A program made the translations under genes and the position numbers. Of a DNA stretch of 64,000 nt, positions 10,820 to 23,823 are shown piece after piece (the first letter of the stretch is position 1; the number at the start of each line of letters is the position of its first letter). The notes under the pieces were generated by a model. The model saw nothing but the letters and a program-made list of their open reading frames with translations, had not been told where the DNA came from and searched no databases. The stretch is from the NCBI GenBank assembly GCA_015680685.1, contig MNCI01002989.1, positions 639,331 to 703,330 of the forward strand. Direction: 5' to 3'. This stretch comes from Gnetum montanum. Taxonomy: Eukaryota; Streptophyta; Gnetopsida; Gnetales; Gnetaceae.

Positions 10820-13800
10820 AAGTCACATAGCCTTAGCATTAATATTAAAAATCAAGTTATTAGGAAGATGTGTATGCATGGTTAACACACATTTAATTGT
10901 CAAATCAATATGTCCAGATGTTAGATTGTGCCAAGGAGCATACTTGATTAAGAAAATAGAGGAATGTTTGAAGAAAAAATTATTCCTAATACATATCGAT
11001 CCAAGGCCAATTATCCCTTGTGGAGACTTCAATGTGAAAGTTGGAAGTAGTATTTATTAATTCATAAAATATGGAGGTGTAAAAAACTTGTTGAAAGATG
11101 AATCTGATTTGAGGAAAATGTTTTCATCAATTCAACATGCAATTCTATTGGCTAGCGCATATTTTGCTTACTTTGAATCTTCAATAGATAAATCATATCC
11201 CAAAATTCAGAAACAAATGTTGTTGATGGATAGTACTCATCAAGAACCACCTTTTACTAATTTCTTTGCCATGATTAAGGAAGATGGATCAACATCATTC
11301 TTCATTAAGATCCTAAATTGTATTTGGTATGATGTCTAATTCTTCCAAGTTACCAAGTTAGTATAGTTAACTTCTAAATAAGAAATTGAGAAGAATCAAG
11401 ATCAAGCCTTGCCATCCTAAATAACACCATTTGATCATATATCACTTATGGTAGAACTAAGACTATTTTCATTAATTCATAAGGTTGATCAAGATCAGGA
11501 ATTATCTTAACCTTACTTTTATTTATAATTTTCATTATTTTCTTTATTTTTTAATTTGATAAGTAAAATTTATACAGTAATGAAAGTTGAGAACTAAGAT
11601 TTTCCCTACATTCACTTGGATAACCAAATACAAGTTGCACTTTGTGTAACCTTGGTTAGTACTAGTGATTGGTGGTTGATAGATCCCTAATTCAACTCTT
11701 ATCATTATGCTAGAAAATGATATTATTATTGAGAAAATATTAATACTTATATAAATTATTCTCACTTATATTTTATTTGTAGAATAAGTAAGAAACAACT
11801 TTAAGTTCAAAGGAGAAATCAAATTATTAGAGCATAGGTTCATAAAAGAAGCATTTGAGTTAGAAAAAGATAGTAAACATGGACTTGTTCAAGGATGAAC
11901 AAAACCTAATGGAGGTAGATTCTAATGTCTCCATTCCCAAAAGGTGCCACTACATAATGAAGATGGTGTCTACTCATAACTAACATTGAGATTAGTATAA
12001 CAAAACCCAAAATGAAAAGTTGTAATTAAGACCCAAGAGGATGTGTTGTAGTCATGGACATTTCTCTTGAGGTGACCTTTAGGGGTTTGACCTAAGGTAT
12101 TTCTAATCAGGCATTAGAGGTTGTATCACTATGGAGTTGTGGAGATGGAAAAGGCAAGTAATAGGTGTTGGGTGAAGCTAGACAAGAAGAGGACTGGCCA
12201 TCCCTTCTGGCTGGTTGTAGACCTAATCATGATGTTTGTGCTAGATTGCCTCTAAGGAATAGATACCTACAGAAGAAAATCCCAAGGAACATCCAGAGCA
12301 TGATCCAGATACATCATTCCACATTAATAAAGCATATTTTCCTCTTTTCTTCTACATTCTTCTTATTATTTTCTTTACTCTTACTATTAAACATTACATA
12401 TATTTAACATTTGGTTTGTTATCTTCTTATGCATAATGTCTAATATAATGTATATTCGAAGTTTTCCATGACATCTAGGAAGGGAATGTCATAGGAAACT
12501 TATAGGTTTTTTTTTTATCAATGAATTTAGATTGAACAGATAGACACAATATGTATCTTCATCAGATAAATACTCAAAAAAGGTGATAATGGAAAAACAT
12601 GATAAAGGATGGCTTAAAAAAAGTTGTATAGCTTAATAAATGAAATATTTAAGTGTGCATTCTTTTAATATGATCCCAAACTAGTTTCAAAATTGGTAAA
12701 ATAAGGTATTTAAAGAGCATTGGGAAACTATAGAATAAAAAATACATTTCTATTTGAATAGTACTAAGGAGGCCTTATTCAAAGGAAAACTATTTATTTG
12801 CTCTGATTCCTACTCATTTAAATGCATCTGCATAGCAAAAATAGAATCTCGTTTTCTAAGAGTTGAAATAAATAGATGACTTAAAATTTCTTCTAAAGAA
12901 TGAATATGCTAAGTGTACCATACAAATAATATTAAAGATGAATAATACATTTTAATGCATTGTCCATTAAAATACATTAAACATATATAGAATGTTGCAT
13001 GCAAATTTAGGTAAACACTAATAATTTTCTACATGATATTTTCAAAGCCCATATCATATATATTTCTATTACATAGATATACATAACAAAATTTCAATTT
13101 TAATAATTTAAATTTCAATGCCTATAATAATTAGCGTGGCAATGATGTTTTTGAAAACTTAAAAGATACGACTATGTCCACTTGTGAGCCTATTCAAAAC
13201 CACATTTAATGGCTTTTAATTTCAAGAATATATGGTAGGAATTGCACAATTTTTAATATTTCACTAGGGTTTCTAAAGTGACCTTAACATGGAGCAATGA
13301 CCAGTGACTATACATAACCAGCACTTATTACCAACACGTGGTGACTAATTATCAGAAAATAACATACTTCACAATGCATAAACATAATTATGATGTACTT
13401 TAATTGAGAAATGCCAAAGTCCAAACAATAAAAATTACATTGATCCATGTGTATAATGGGCATGTGGAAATTGCAAATTAAAAACTAACATACTTTAGCA
13501 AGCAATCAAGAACCAGAAATTCATATGGATGTTTCAAAGATTTTAATTGCATTTTACATTTTTTTTTTGTAAGTCTTGTATATCAAAACATTCAATAATT
13601 TTTTTGGAGAATGTCTAATGTATGATATTACTAAGTATATATATATTTAAGAGCATATTTAGAAAAGAAAAATGTGTAACATTATATTCTCTAGATGTAA
13701 AATTGTCTGAAAGCCTTTGAAATAATTTAGTTTACATTCAATTAATAAGTTTATCATATGTTAAAAATCACAAATATGCTTTAGCCTTTCTTAAGAAAAT

Positions 13801-16187
13801 GTCAACCAACCAATGATTAATAGTTAAGTAAAAATACAAATCCAAGCCTAAATAATAGATTGATAAAAGTATTTTTAGTATACTTTAACTCTAAAGGTAA
13901 AGAGGACAATGATTGATGCAAGTACTTAAGATGTGCCTTTAACTTGGAATTATTGTAGCATATAAACATGCATACTAGACTTACTTACATCATCATACAT
14001 GATGTAGACTTTGTAAAAATAAATAAATTTCTATAATAATAGTTAAAATTTATACATAAAGTAAATCTTCAACATCTTGTTTATTATAGTAAGTCCATGC
14101 TACTATTTGTACCTTATGTAGATTAAAATGGTTTTTATTTTATTTTATTTAAATTTATGTTTTTGAGTTTTCAGGACTATTCTTTAGATAGTAAGGTGTT
14201 TGTTTCTAAAGTTTTAAAACTTGTGTTTGACACTAAGTACAACCTAGACTTTTGCTCTTCCATGCTCTAACATATTTGTCTCAATAAACATTGAACCTTC
14301 AAATGATTATGCTTTTTTATGCATTTTTAAATTGCACCCTTATGCCAAAGAATTGCACCCTTCCTAAATTATGCTTGCCCTTAATTTTATGCATGACAAA
14401 TGACGTTACCCATGCTACATGAAGAGGATTACACTCTACCCTACATAGAGCTTACAGCTCATTGGCTATGGGATATTAAGAAATCAACACTTTGCCAAAG
14501 ACCTTCCTTAATTACCTTTTCTTGGATCTCTACCATCATCATCTATCATCATCCTTAGTTATTGTTGGTGGCTTTGATGCATTTATAGAGTAAGCACATG
14601 CAAAAAGTTAGAAAATAACATTCTTGAATAATATGTTTACTAGAATCATGAGAGTTGGAAGAAGTCAAAACGCAACTCTCATGTACAACCTTTACATGTG
14701 CAAGATCTAGCTACATAATATATAATCTTTAAATGTGCCAAATTACATAGTATATACTATATAGTATATGTTACTTTTATTAATCTTTAAAAATGATTAG
14801 TAGATCAAACTTGTTGGTAGCCATTGTAAAGATGAAAAGATAAGAACATTGATTTTCATCTTCCAATAGGCTTTAAAAATATTGATCTCATTACCAATAG
14901 CTTTATGCAATCAAAAACTAATTCTAATTTTTTACATGGGGCCTAACCTTGATGACATTTCTTACTAGATCATCAATTTGAACGATATTACCATGGACAT
15001 TTAAGTAAATATTTTATCACAGATAAATTCTATGTTTCTTATGTGGCCTAACCTCACTTCATCACCAATGTTAATAACATGTACTTTACCTAAAGATCCA
15101 AACTTCACTACTCCAATGGAATAAATGTTTAAATTGTTACATAGGTTAACATCTTTATAATTTTGTCCATTATAGTATACAGTCCCTTGCAAAAGCTCCC
15201 ACTACTTCAAACTCTATAATTCCCATCTACTACATGTACTTCTCAATCATGGTGCACTTGGCTTGCGAGATGAGCTCTACTAAGCTCTCTTGAGCTGCCC
15301 AACATACTTTTTATACTCCTCATGCACCACGAACTTGCATGAACTCATTAGAGTTACCTCTAGTTCATTATTGCACTCTAACAACTTATACAAATCTATA
15401 CTTCTTATAGATTTTTCTTTCTGTCTCCTTTAGAAATACATTAATTGTAGGTCACTTTGACATCTTTCTGGCCCTACTTTTTCCTTTCATCAAACAACTT
15501 TAAAGTTTGAACTAAAGGAATCATCGATCATGGTAATGAGATACAACTGTATTTTTCCTATTATTAACCCACTCACAAGTTTTGATTTGCTAATCAATAA
15601 ACAATTACATCAAATTGATGACTTCACATAACTAATAGTTAACAAATATTTATTATTTTTTAAGGAAACAATAAAAATAAAGTAATAAAAAAACATAAGA
15701 ATATATCCTATGGAAAAACTAGAAAAACCCTAGCAAGAAATAGGCTCTTGGATCTTTCTTAGCTCATAGAGAATTACAAAAGCACAATGAAAAATAACTA
15801 ATAGGAAAGCAAATATCACAAAGATGAAAGCAAAACACACTATATATTTTTCCTTTAGGACCTCTATGTAATCTTATGTATAGTGTGGGATGGACATCCA
15901 TGTTAGTGTTAGGTGGACATAAATCACACATTAACTATAATAAAATGACTAGGGATAAATAATAGTTTACATTGATTACAATATAGATATCTACAATTAA
16001 ATATACAACAAAGAAGTATATCATACCATAACTATTATAACAACACAATTACAAAAGAATAGTGATTGTATCTAAGTATCACTATATTTAAGCTAATATG
16101 AACAACTATTTGCCTTCACTGTAATCATAATTCTCCTTCTTAAAGGTAAAACTACCATAAAGTAGAATCCAAACCTTAGATCGTATT
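10820..16187. other. AT-rich intergenic DNA
   Basis: About 5.4 kb of AT-rich sequence. Apart from the ORF remnant at 10910-11339 I see no gene, LTR or tandem array. A 63-codon minus frame at 15001-15192 and an 80-codon plus frame at 12165-12407 have no recognisable domain and no context. Confidence 0.7.
10910..11339 (+). pseudogene. Unidentified ORF remnant
   Basis: A plus frame with a single stop (at 11058-11060) reads through about 140 codons, with pieces such as GDFNVKVGSS, SDLRKMFSSIQHAILLASAY and EPPFTNFFAMIKEDGSTSFF. Such an open run in AT-rich DNA suggests a decayed coding sequence rather than chance, but I recognise no family. It begins about 90 bp beyond the A1 LTR and belongs to the DNA into which A1 inserted. 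Confidence 0.35.
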
Positions 16188-16942
16188 TGATGGGATGCGA
16201 TATCGTAGCCCGTCGCCAGTTCTATAAATAAGAGGTAGCTTTTCCTTGTTTTCCCATCTAGATCTAGACCCTTAGCCAAACTCTAGCAGTTTTCCCATTC
16301 CAAAGTTAGAATAATTTCCATGTGCCCGCAGTAGGAGTCTCAAAGTGAATGGATCTTTATTTGAGCAATTTTGTACCTAAGCACACAATTGTGTACAGTA
16401 ATAAAGATGAACTTTCTGATAAACCTTGCAACATATGGACTAAGCTAAATAGGACTTTAATTATTGTTAAATGTTTAAATGCTTTCTTAGGGACTTAATA
16501 TCTCTCAACCCTCAACTCTCATAGTTAAGTGCATTCAGTACGACTGCTTCGAGCACGTGTGCTATGCTTGGTAACCTAGTAACGAATAGTGTTTGGTAAT
16601 CCCAGTAGCATTTCATTGGTTCAGGGTGTGAATAGCAAGTGGGAATGGATACTGATGCTAGGATGATTAAAGCTTAGTTAGTAAAAGTTAGTTACTTAGT
16701 CTCTTCACCCCTTCCCCTCTTAGCATAGGTGATAAAAAGATAAAAGATATAAAAATCACATGCCTCAAGCTTACTTAACCATACAACCATGATAAATACA
16801 AGTAAGCTTGGGAAGACAATGATTGATTAACCTTAAGTGTTCCATAAGGCGCGTAAGCACTTAGTCCTTGGAGTTTGACCTGATTGTGTGTGCAACACTC
16901 GTATTCATATGGTTAAGTGTAGGGGTACCTTGCCACTGATCA
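16188..16942 (+). repeat. 5' LTR of the truncated element
   Basis: It starts TGATGGGATGCGATATCGTA and ends CACTGATCA. Only one GATATC palindrome precedes the TATA box TATAAATA (16223-16230), against four to ten in most other copies. The R/U5 landmarks TGTGCCCGCAGTAGGAGT and AATAAAGATGAAC are present. Confidence 0.87.
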
Positions 16943-16943
16943 T

Positions 16944-16962
16944 TGGCGCCATTGTCGGGGAC
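16944..16962 (+). promoter_or_regulatory. Primer binding site (tRNA-Asp type)
   Basis: TGGCGCCATTGTCGGGGAC, the best preserved PBS in the window. It differs at two positions from the complement of the tRNA-Asp 3' end and starts one base after the LTR. Confidence 0.87.
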
Positions 16963-17060
16963 TTAGTTGTTTGTGTGCGAAGTAGAACATAGGATATCAT
17001 TCACATCGTTGGGAGCTAGAACGAACCCTTAGGGTTGATCAAAAGAAAGAAAATAAGATA

Positions 17061-17545
17061 ATGGTAATTAGCACACCGAGTAAGACAACAATGTCTTCTT
17101 CTTCTCACAAAAGCACTTCACCGCCTAGGGACCACATAAGAGATAGTCGACAGCACAACATACATAACCAAGAACCGCTAGTTCCTCAACAATTCAATGT
17201 GGTGTATACTCACCACGATGAGTATATACCTAACTTTGCCTTTGTCTTCCATCAAGATGAACAACTGCAATGGAGAGACTTGTAGGGTAACATAGTGTTG
17301 CCTCCAGACAAAGCCACCCCCAACATGCTCCTTCGTGCCCTTGCACGAATCAGCATGTCACAATTATACGCTAAGTACATTGCATGTGATTACAACACAA
17401 GGGAGTACCATCCCACAAAAGCATAATGTTGACAGGACTCACGGTAGGAGAGTTACCATACATCATTGAAGGGTAAAGGGCCCCACAATGTCCCGCACAT
17501 CCTAAGTGAAATTGAAGATGGTGAACCAGTTAAAAATGACTTAAA
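17061..17545 (+). pseudogene. Family A gag N-terminal fragment
   Basis: The frame from 17061 contains SSSHKSTSPPRDHIRDSRQ and NFAFVFHQDEQLQWRDL, then a stop (CAA to TAG in the LQGNIV block) at 17283-17285 and continues NIVLPPDKATPNMLLRALA. It aligns with the start of gag in A2 (23824) and A1 (9844). The similarity ends near 17545. Confidence 0.8.
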
Positions 17546-18509
17546 CTACTGGTAGGTAGATCATGCAAAAATAAAGCCTAGTTTATTGTAAATGGGCCCT
17601 CCTTCTACCATCAAAAAGATGTTATAGTGAAAATCATCATAATCAGATTCATAACAACCTTGCACAAAATGAGCCAAACATTCCATGGGTACCAAATCAT
17701 CTAAAGATGTATCCTCAAATTGAATGTAAACTTCTAGATCATCAGTAATGTAACAACCTATGTTGTGTTTATGTAAAACACAAATTGGGAAAATTAATGA
17801 AGACAAAAGTGATGCAATATTATCAAATGCTATGAATTCAAATGCGAACACAAATAAGTTATTCCTATTTCACATAAGTGAAATAAGAATCTTAAGAAAG
17901 AAAAGAAATTGGTCCCTTAGAATATCACATGGGAAAGTAAAGACATGACAAAGTCTACAATTTAATAGATATTTGATCTAGGAACAAAAAAATGAATTTA
18001 TTTTAAAATTGGATGTAACAAAGTATGACATAAACAAATTATGTAATTGGAAAACTCAAAAAAACAACTAGGAAAAAACCTAGAAAACAGGAACAATGAT
18101 TCTAGATATTAGATCAAGGATCAGAGACACTAGACAAGGAGCTATGTTACTCCACTTTTCTTTGATGCATGCACCTAATAAAATCTCATTCAGGAAACAA
18201 ATTTGCTACAAATTAGAAGCTATCAAGATAGGAAAAAGGTTAAATCAAATCAATGCATGGATCCATATTTAGATAAAATCATCATAAGTTAGGAGGATAG
18301 CATGATGGGAATATAGTATGTACCAATAGGGGAAAGGCAAAAAAGAATTAGAAGCTCTGAAATGGCTAACAATGCTTAGAGGTTTTGATGCTTAAGAGGA
18401 CACTATCATTGAGATTAATCTTGTCTAAAAATTCTCTCTTTTTTTAAGTTGTCCAATCCCTTCTTAATTAAGGATACAATCTTATTTATAGGCCAAAAAT
18501 ACCTCATAG
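17546..18509. other. Unassigned AT-rich DNA
   Basis: No recognised gene. A 96-codon minus frame (17561-17851) is rich in acidic and aromatic residues (such as CYITDDLEVYIQFEDTSLDD) but matches nothing I know. The stretch separates the gag stub from the 1-kb tandem array. Confidence 0.6.
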
Positions 18510-21500
18510 ATCACAAAGGAAGTTGCAAGCTGCTTCTCATGTGGTTGTTTCTGCCACCTTTGTTGCTTTTGCTATTGTCTTCGCCGCTACCTCAATGCCA
18601 CCGCCACCGCCATCGCCGCCGCTTTGCAGCCGCTTCCACCATCATTGCTGTTTTTCATGGATTCCCCCTTTCTCCACCCCCCACCCCCATCCCNCCCCCC
18701 CCCCCCCCCCCACTTTTTCTACTATCAACGTGTGCTTGTGATCTTCTCTGTCTTTGTTGTTGTGTGCTTGGACCCCTCATGTCCATTGATTAAACATGAG
18801 GGCATTCCTAAACCCTACACTTTGTCGGCTCTGCCAAAAGATCTGACCCTTGTTGACTTTGACAAATTGCCCCTAAAAAATTGATTTTCAGATTGCCAGA
18901 TTTTCAAATTGCCAATACCTCCTCCCACCCCCATTCAGCCAACACAAGTGGGGCCCCCTATTTTTTAGTGGGTTGTTATTATCTCCTATTTTAAAATGGG
19001 AGATTATAAATTTTTTCGTATTAGCATGCTCATCCCTTACCTTTGCAGCTTCGACTGCTCAGCCGCATTACCACAAACACACTAAGGAGGGATGAAACTC
19101 CCTGAAAACATTTTGTGTCAGTGTAATGTAATGCTTTGATAAGCCATTTTCATGTTTTTTGTTTCAGTTTTTTCAAGTTTCTTCTTTTCTGCTGCTTACC
19201 ATCCCTTACCTTGCCGCACGAGATCATCATAAAAATTTTAAGTTAACCTAAAAAAATTTTCTATCCTGTTGCTTGGGTAAGGTTGTTCTCTGCATACCAG
19301 CAACCCAGTTGCTGCTGTTCCTAAAGTCTTACCATTTTCATCTTCCTATTTTTGGTTAGTTCTCCTTTGCAGGATCATCACGATTGATCATGTTGCTGGA
19401 CTCAACGATCCATGGCAAGAGGCTACATTTTTAGCACCATGCCTTGGGAAATCACCCAGCATCTCGCTGATCTCTTCTGCTCTGGTTGTGAATTCTTTAT
19501 AACCAGCGCCTCTACAACTTTTGCGCCATTGCAGCTCTTTGTTTCTCCTTTTTCAATTTCCATCTCAGCTACTTCTCGTGTGGTTGTTGCTGCCGCCTTC
19601 ACTGCTTTTGTTGCTGCTGCCTCAATGTCGTCGCCACCTACCACCTTCGCTACTTTTGTCGCCGCTACCTCAATGTCGTCGCCACCTGCCACTGCGCTAA
19701 CATTGTCACCACCGCTATGCAACCACTAGCGCCATCGCTTTTGCAACCGTTGCTGCTTCCACTGTCATTGCTATTTTTCATGGATTCCCCCTTCACCCCC
19801 CCCCNAACGTGCGCCTACGATCTTGTCTGTCTTGTTGTTGTGTGGTTGGACCCCTCATGTCCATTGATTAAACATGAGGGCATTCCTAAACCCTACACTT
19901 TGTTGGCTCTGCCAAAAGATCCAACCCTTGTTGACTTTGACAGATCACCCTTGAAAAACTGATTTTCAAATTGCCAAATTTTCAAATTGCCAGTACCTCC
20001 TCCCACCCCCATTCGGCCAACACGAGTGAGGCCCCCATATTTTTTAGTGGGTTGTTATTATCTCCTATTTTAAGATGGGAGATTATAAACTGTTTTCTAC
20101 TAACACACTGAGGAGGGGTGAAACTCCCTGAAAACGTTTTGTGTCAGTGTAATGTAATGCTTTGATGAGCCATTTTCATGTTTCTTCTTTTCTACTCCTT
20201 ACCATCCCTTACCTTGCCGCACGAGATCACCATAAAAATTTTAAGTTAACCTAAAAAAATTTTCTATCCCATTTCCTAGGTAAGGTTGTTCTCTGCATAC
20301 CAGCAACCCAGTTGCTGCTATTCCTGGAGTCTTACCATTTTCATCTTCCTGCTTTTGGTTAGTTCTCCTTTGCAGGATCATCACGGTTGATCACATTACT
20401 AGACTTCGTGATCCACGGCAAGAGGCTACATTTATAACATCATACCTTGGGAAATTGCCCAATGTCTCGCTGATCTCTTCTGCTCTAGTTGTGAATTCTT
20501 TACAACTAGTGCCTCTACAGCTTTTGTGCTGTTGCAGCTCTTTGTTTCTCCTTTTTCGGTTTCCATCTCAGCTACTTCTCGTGTGGTTGTTGCTGCCGCC
20601 TTGGCTGCTTTTGCCATCGCCACCGCCACTGCCTCAATGCTGCTGCCACCGCCACCGCCGCTACCTCAATGCTGCCACCATGGTAACATTGTCACCGCTA
20701 TGCAACCACGCCACTGCCGCTTTTGCAACTGCTGCTATTTTTCATGGATTTCCCCTCCCCCCTCTTTTTTTGCTATCAACATGCATCTGCAATCTTGTCT
20801 GTCTTTATTGTTGTGTGATTGGACCCCTCATGTCCATTGATTAAACATGAGGGCATTCCTAAACCCTACACTTTGTCGGCTCTGCCAAAAGATCTAATCC
20901 TTGTTGACTTTGACAGATCGCCCCTGAAAAAATGATTTTCAAATTGCCAGTACCTCCTCCCACCCCCATTCGATCAGCACGAGTGGGGCCCCCCTATTTT
21001 TTAGTGGGTTGTTATTATCCCCTATTTTAAGATGGGAGATTATAAATTATTTCGTACTGGCATGCTCATCCCTTGCCTTTGCAGCTTCGACTGCTCAGTC
21101 GCATTACCACAAACACACTGAGGAGGGGTGAAACTCCCAGAAAACATTTTGTGTTAGTGTAATGTAATCCTTTGATGAGCCATTTTCATGTTTTTTGTTT
21201 CAGTTTTTTCAGGTTTCTTCTTTTCTGCTGCTTACTGTCCCTTACCTTGTCGCACGAGATCACCATAAAAATTTTCTATCTCGTTGCCTGGGTAAGGTTG
21301 TTCTCTGCATACTAGCAACCCAGTTGCTGCTCTTCCTAAAGTCTTGCCATTTTCATCTTCCTATTTTTGGTTAGTTCTCCTTTGCAGGATCATCACGGTT
21401 GATTGCATTGCTGGACTCAATGATCCATGGCAAGAGGCTACATTTTTAGCACTGTGCCTTGGGAAATCGCCCAGCGTCTTGCTGATCTCTTCTGCTCTAG

Positions 21501-22335
21501 TTGTGAATTCTTTACAACCATCGCCTTTGCAGCTTTTGCGCCATTGCAGCTCTTTGTTTCTCCTTTTTCGGTTTCCATCTCAACTACTTCTCGTGTGGTT
21601 GTTGTTGCTGCCTTAACTACTTTTTCTGCCACCGCCACCACTGCCATCACTGCCTCAATGCTGCCATTGCCGCCATCGCTGCACTAACATTGTCACCACC
21701 GCACAACCGCCGCAGCTGTGCAACTGCCACCGCCGCCGCTTTTGCAGCCATTGCTACTTCCATCGTCGCTGTTGCTTTTCATAAATTCCCCCTTTCCCCC
21801 CCTTTTTTCTGCTATCAAAGTGCACCTGTGATCTTGTCTGTCTTTGTTGTTGTGTGATTGGACCCCTCATGTCCATTGATTAAACATGACGGTGTTCCTA
21901 AACCCTACACTTTGTCGGCTCTGCCAAAAGATCTGACCCTTGTTGACTTTGACAGATCGCCCCTGAAAAATTGATTTTCAAATTGCCACTACCTCCTCCC
22001 ACCCCCATTCAGTCAACATGAGTGGGGGCCCCCTATTTTTTAGTGGGTTGTTATTATCTCCTATTTTAAGATGGGAGATTATAAATTGTTTCATACTGGC
22101 ATGCTCATCCCTTGCCTTTGTAGCTTTAGCTACTCAGCCGCATTATCACAAACACACTAAAGAGGGGTGAAACTCCCCAAAAACGTTTTGTGTCAATGTA
22201 ATGTAATGCTTTGATTAGCCATTTCCATGTTTTTTGTTTCAGTTTTTTCAGGTTTCTTCTTTTCTGCTGCTTACCGTCCCTTACCTTGCTGCACGAGATC
22301 ACCATAAAAATTTTAAGTTAACCTAAAAATTTTAA
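18510..22335 (+). repeat. Tandem array of about 1-kb units (about 3.8 copies)
   Basis: Landmarks repeat head to tail. GATCCATGGCAAGAGGC-like starts lie at 19408, 20410 and 21422. The motif GACCCCTCATGTCCATTGAT lies at 18771, 19849, 20822 and 21861. The unit start period is about 1000-1012 bp; internal spacing varies because of a GCC/CCA-rich (CCGCCA-type) minisatellite in each unit. Copies are roughly 18510-19407 (5'-truncated), 19408-20409, 20410-21421 and 21422-22335 (3'-truncated). Each unit has a stem CCTCATGT...ACATGAGG with an 11-base loop (broken in the last copy). Single Ns in C runs (18694, 19805) show assembly trouble. The Ala/Pro/Ser-rich reading frames change between units and are not credible genes. 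Confidence 0.88.
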
Positions 22336-22792
22336 ATATCAAAGAATAATGTGCTAGTTGACAATTTTATGAAGACCTATAGTAACAATTGGTTTATTTA
22401 TCATACTAGAAAGACCTAAAGATTCACTAGGATTTAAAAGAGGTTCCTATGGTTCTGTGTTCAAATGGTAAAAACAAATTTTGCACTGAAGGAAGTAATG
22501 TTCCCTAAGCATTGGCTACTAGAATGTTTTATTAATGAAGATGACCACTACCACTGTTACAGTCTAGCATTTACAACCTAACATACCATGTTCTAGCTTG
22601 GCTAATATTATTGCTTGCTAGGTAGCTATGAAGGATAGGAAAAACACAATCTTTTAATCTCTACAATGTCTGCTCTATGCCACAGTAAAGAAGGGAAGCC
22701 ATGTGTATTGGTTATCTATCTTAAAAATGGAAATGAAGCAACATGTACTTTTATATTATATAACTTTTGCCCCTTATTTTTACTATGGCTAC
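22336..22792. other. Unassigned DNA, left flank of A2
   Basis: AT-rich sequence without a recognisable gene. It ends in GCTAC, the left copy of the A2 target-site duplication, and would join directly to 29662 in the empty site. Confidence 0.7.
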
Positions 22793-23684
22793 TAATGGGA
22801 TGCGATATTATCGCAGGGGAAGATGCGATATCGCTTACGCAATATCGCGAGGGATGCGATATCACATGGGCCGCGATATCGCATACGCGATATCGTGGCC
22901 GTCACAATATCGCATCCCTCGCGATATCGCGTCTCCCCCTGCGATATCACGTATGCGATATCGCAGTGCGCCATCATATCTATAAATAAGAGGTGGCTCT
23001 CCCTTGTTTCCTCATCCTAGGCTAGACAATAGGGAAACTCTAGCAGATTGATCACTCCAGAGATAGAATATTTTCCATGTGCCCGCAGTAGGAGTCCTAA
23101 AGTGAACGGATCTTTATTCGAGCAAACATTGTACCTGAACACAAGTATGTGTACAGAAATAAAGACGAGCTTCTTGGATAAACCTTGCAGTGCATGGAAT
23201 AAGATTTTATTACTATTATTTATTACCTATTATTTATTATCTATTGTTTATTGCTTTCTCTCTCAACCCTTCTCTCCTAGTTAAGTGCCTCAGTACGACC
23301 ACTTTGAGCATGTGCGTTACGCGTGGTGATCCCAGCAATGACTAGCGTCTGGTAGCCACGGTTGCATCGGTTCAGGGTGTGTACAGTAAGTGGGAATGGA
23401 TGCTAACGCTAGGTAATTTAGACTTAGTTCATTAGTTAGAGTTAGGAATTAGTTTCTCAACCCTTCACCTTGTTAGCATAGGAGACAAAAACATAAAAAG
23501 CATAAAAATCATATACCTTATACTTACTTAACCATACACTGTGACAACTACAAGTAAGTCTAGGAATGATTAACCCTAAGTGTTCCATGGACGTGTAGGC
23601 ACTTAGTCTGTGGAGTTCGACCGGATCGCGCGTGCTACACTCATATTCATATGGTTGAGTGTAGGGGTACCTCGCCACTCATCA
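22793..23684 (+). repeat. A2 5' LTR
   Basis: It starts TAATGGGATGCGATATTA (TG mutated to TA) and ends CACTCATCA. U3 holds about ten GATATC palindromes, followed by TATA box TATAAATA at 22981-22988. R/U5 includes TGTGCCCGCAGTAGGAGT and AAATAAAGACGAGC. Confidence 0.9.
22800..22968. repeat. U3 GCGATATCGC palindrome array, about 10 units
   Basis: About ten perfect or near-perfect copies of the 10-bp palindrome GCGATATCGC lie in 169 bp, separated by short CpG-rich spacers (TACGC, CATGGGCC, ATCCCT). It is the longest such array here and ends 12 bp before the TATA box. Confidence 0.92.
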
Positions 23685-23685
23685 T

Positions 23686-23704
23686 TGGCACCGTTGCCGG
23701 GGAC
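23686..23704 (+). promoter_or_regulatory. A2 primer binding site (tRNA-Asp type)
   Basis: TGGCACCGTTGCCGGGGAC, one base after the LTR, with one change from the tRNA-Asp complement. Confidence 0.88.
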
Positions 23705-23823
23705 TAAGTGTTTGTGCGCTAAATAGAACATAGGATATCACTCACATCGTTGGGAGCCTAAATGAACTTTCAGGTTAATTAAAAGAAAAATTATATAATG
23801 GTAAAATTAGCACACCGATAACA

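Larger units (their letters stand above)
16188..17545 (+). mobile_element. Truncated family A element: 5' LTR, PBS and gag start
   Basis: A 755-bp LTR (16188-16942) is followed by a PBS and the first part of gag. The match to family A gag fades out near 17545, and no further element sequence or 3' LTR follows. It is a 5'-end relic in plus orientation. Confidence 0.85.

Noticed and set aside
12165-12407. Plus ORF of 80 codons in AT-rich DNA
   Set aside because: No recognisable motif; the hydrophobic end is a TTC/TTA-rich low-complexity tract.
15001-15192. Minus ORF with VYYNGQNYKDVNL, faintly like the start of a BAH domain
   Set aside because: Only 63 codons, no continuation in any frame, and the similarity is too weak to support a call.
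18449-21687. Ala/Pro/Ser/Val-rich ORFs such as MARGYIFSTMPWEI in the 1-kb array
   Set aside because: The frames shift between units and follow the GCC-rich minisatellite; no domain and no conserved start or stop.
18510-22335. Tandem arrays as a possible CRISPR or similar system
   Set aside because: Units of about 1 kb (and 190 bp at 39850-47230) without short repeat-spacer structure, in a plant genome.
22666-23020. Arg/Tyr/Ile/Ala-rich ORFs on both strands (RYR, DIAYAIS repeats)
   Set aside because: They are translations of the GCGATATCGC array and its spacers in the LTR U3. The same occurs at 10597-10885, 41170-41400 and 60069-60290.
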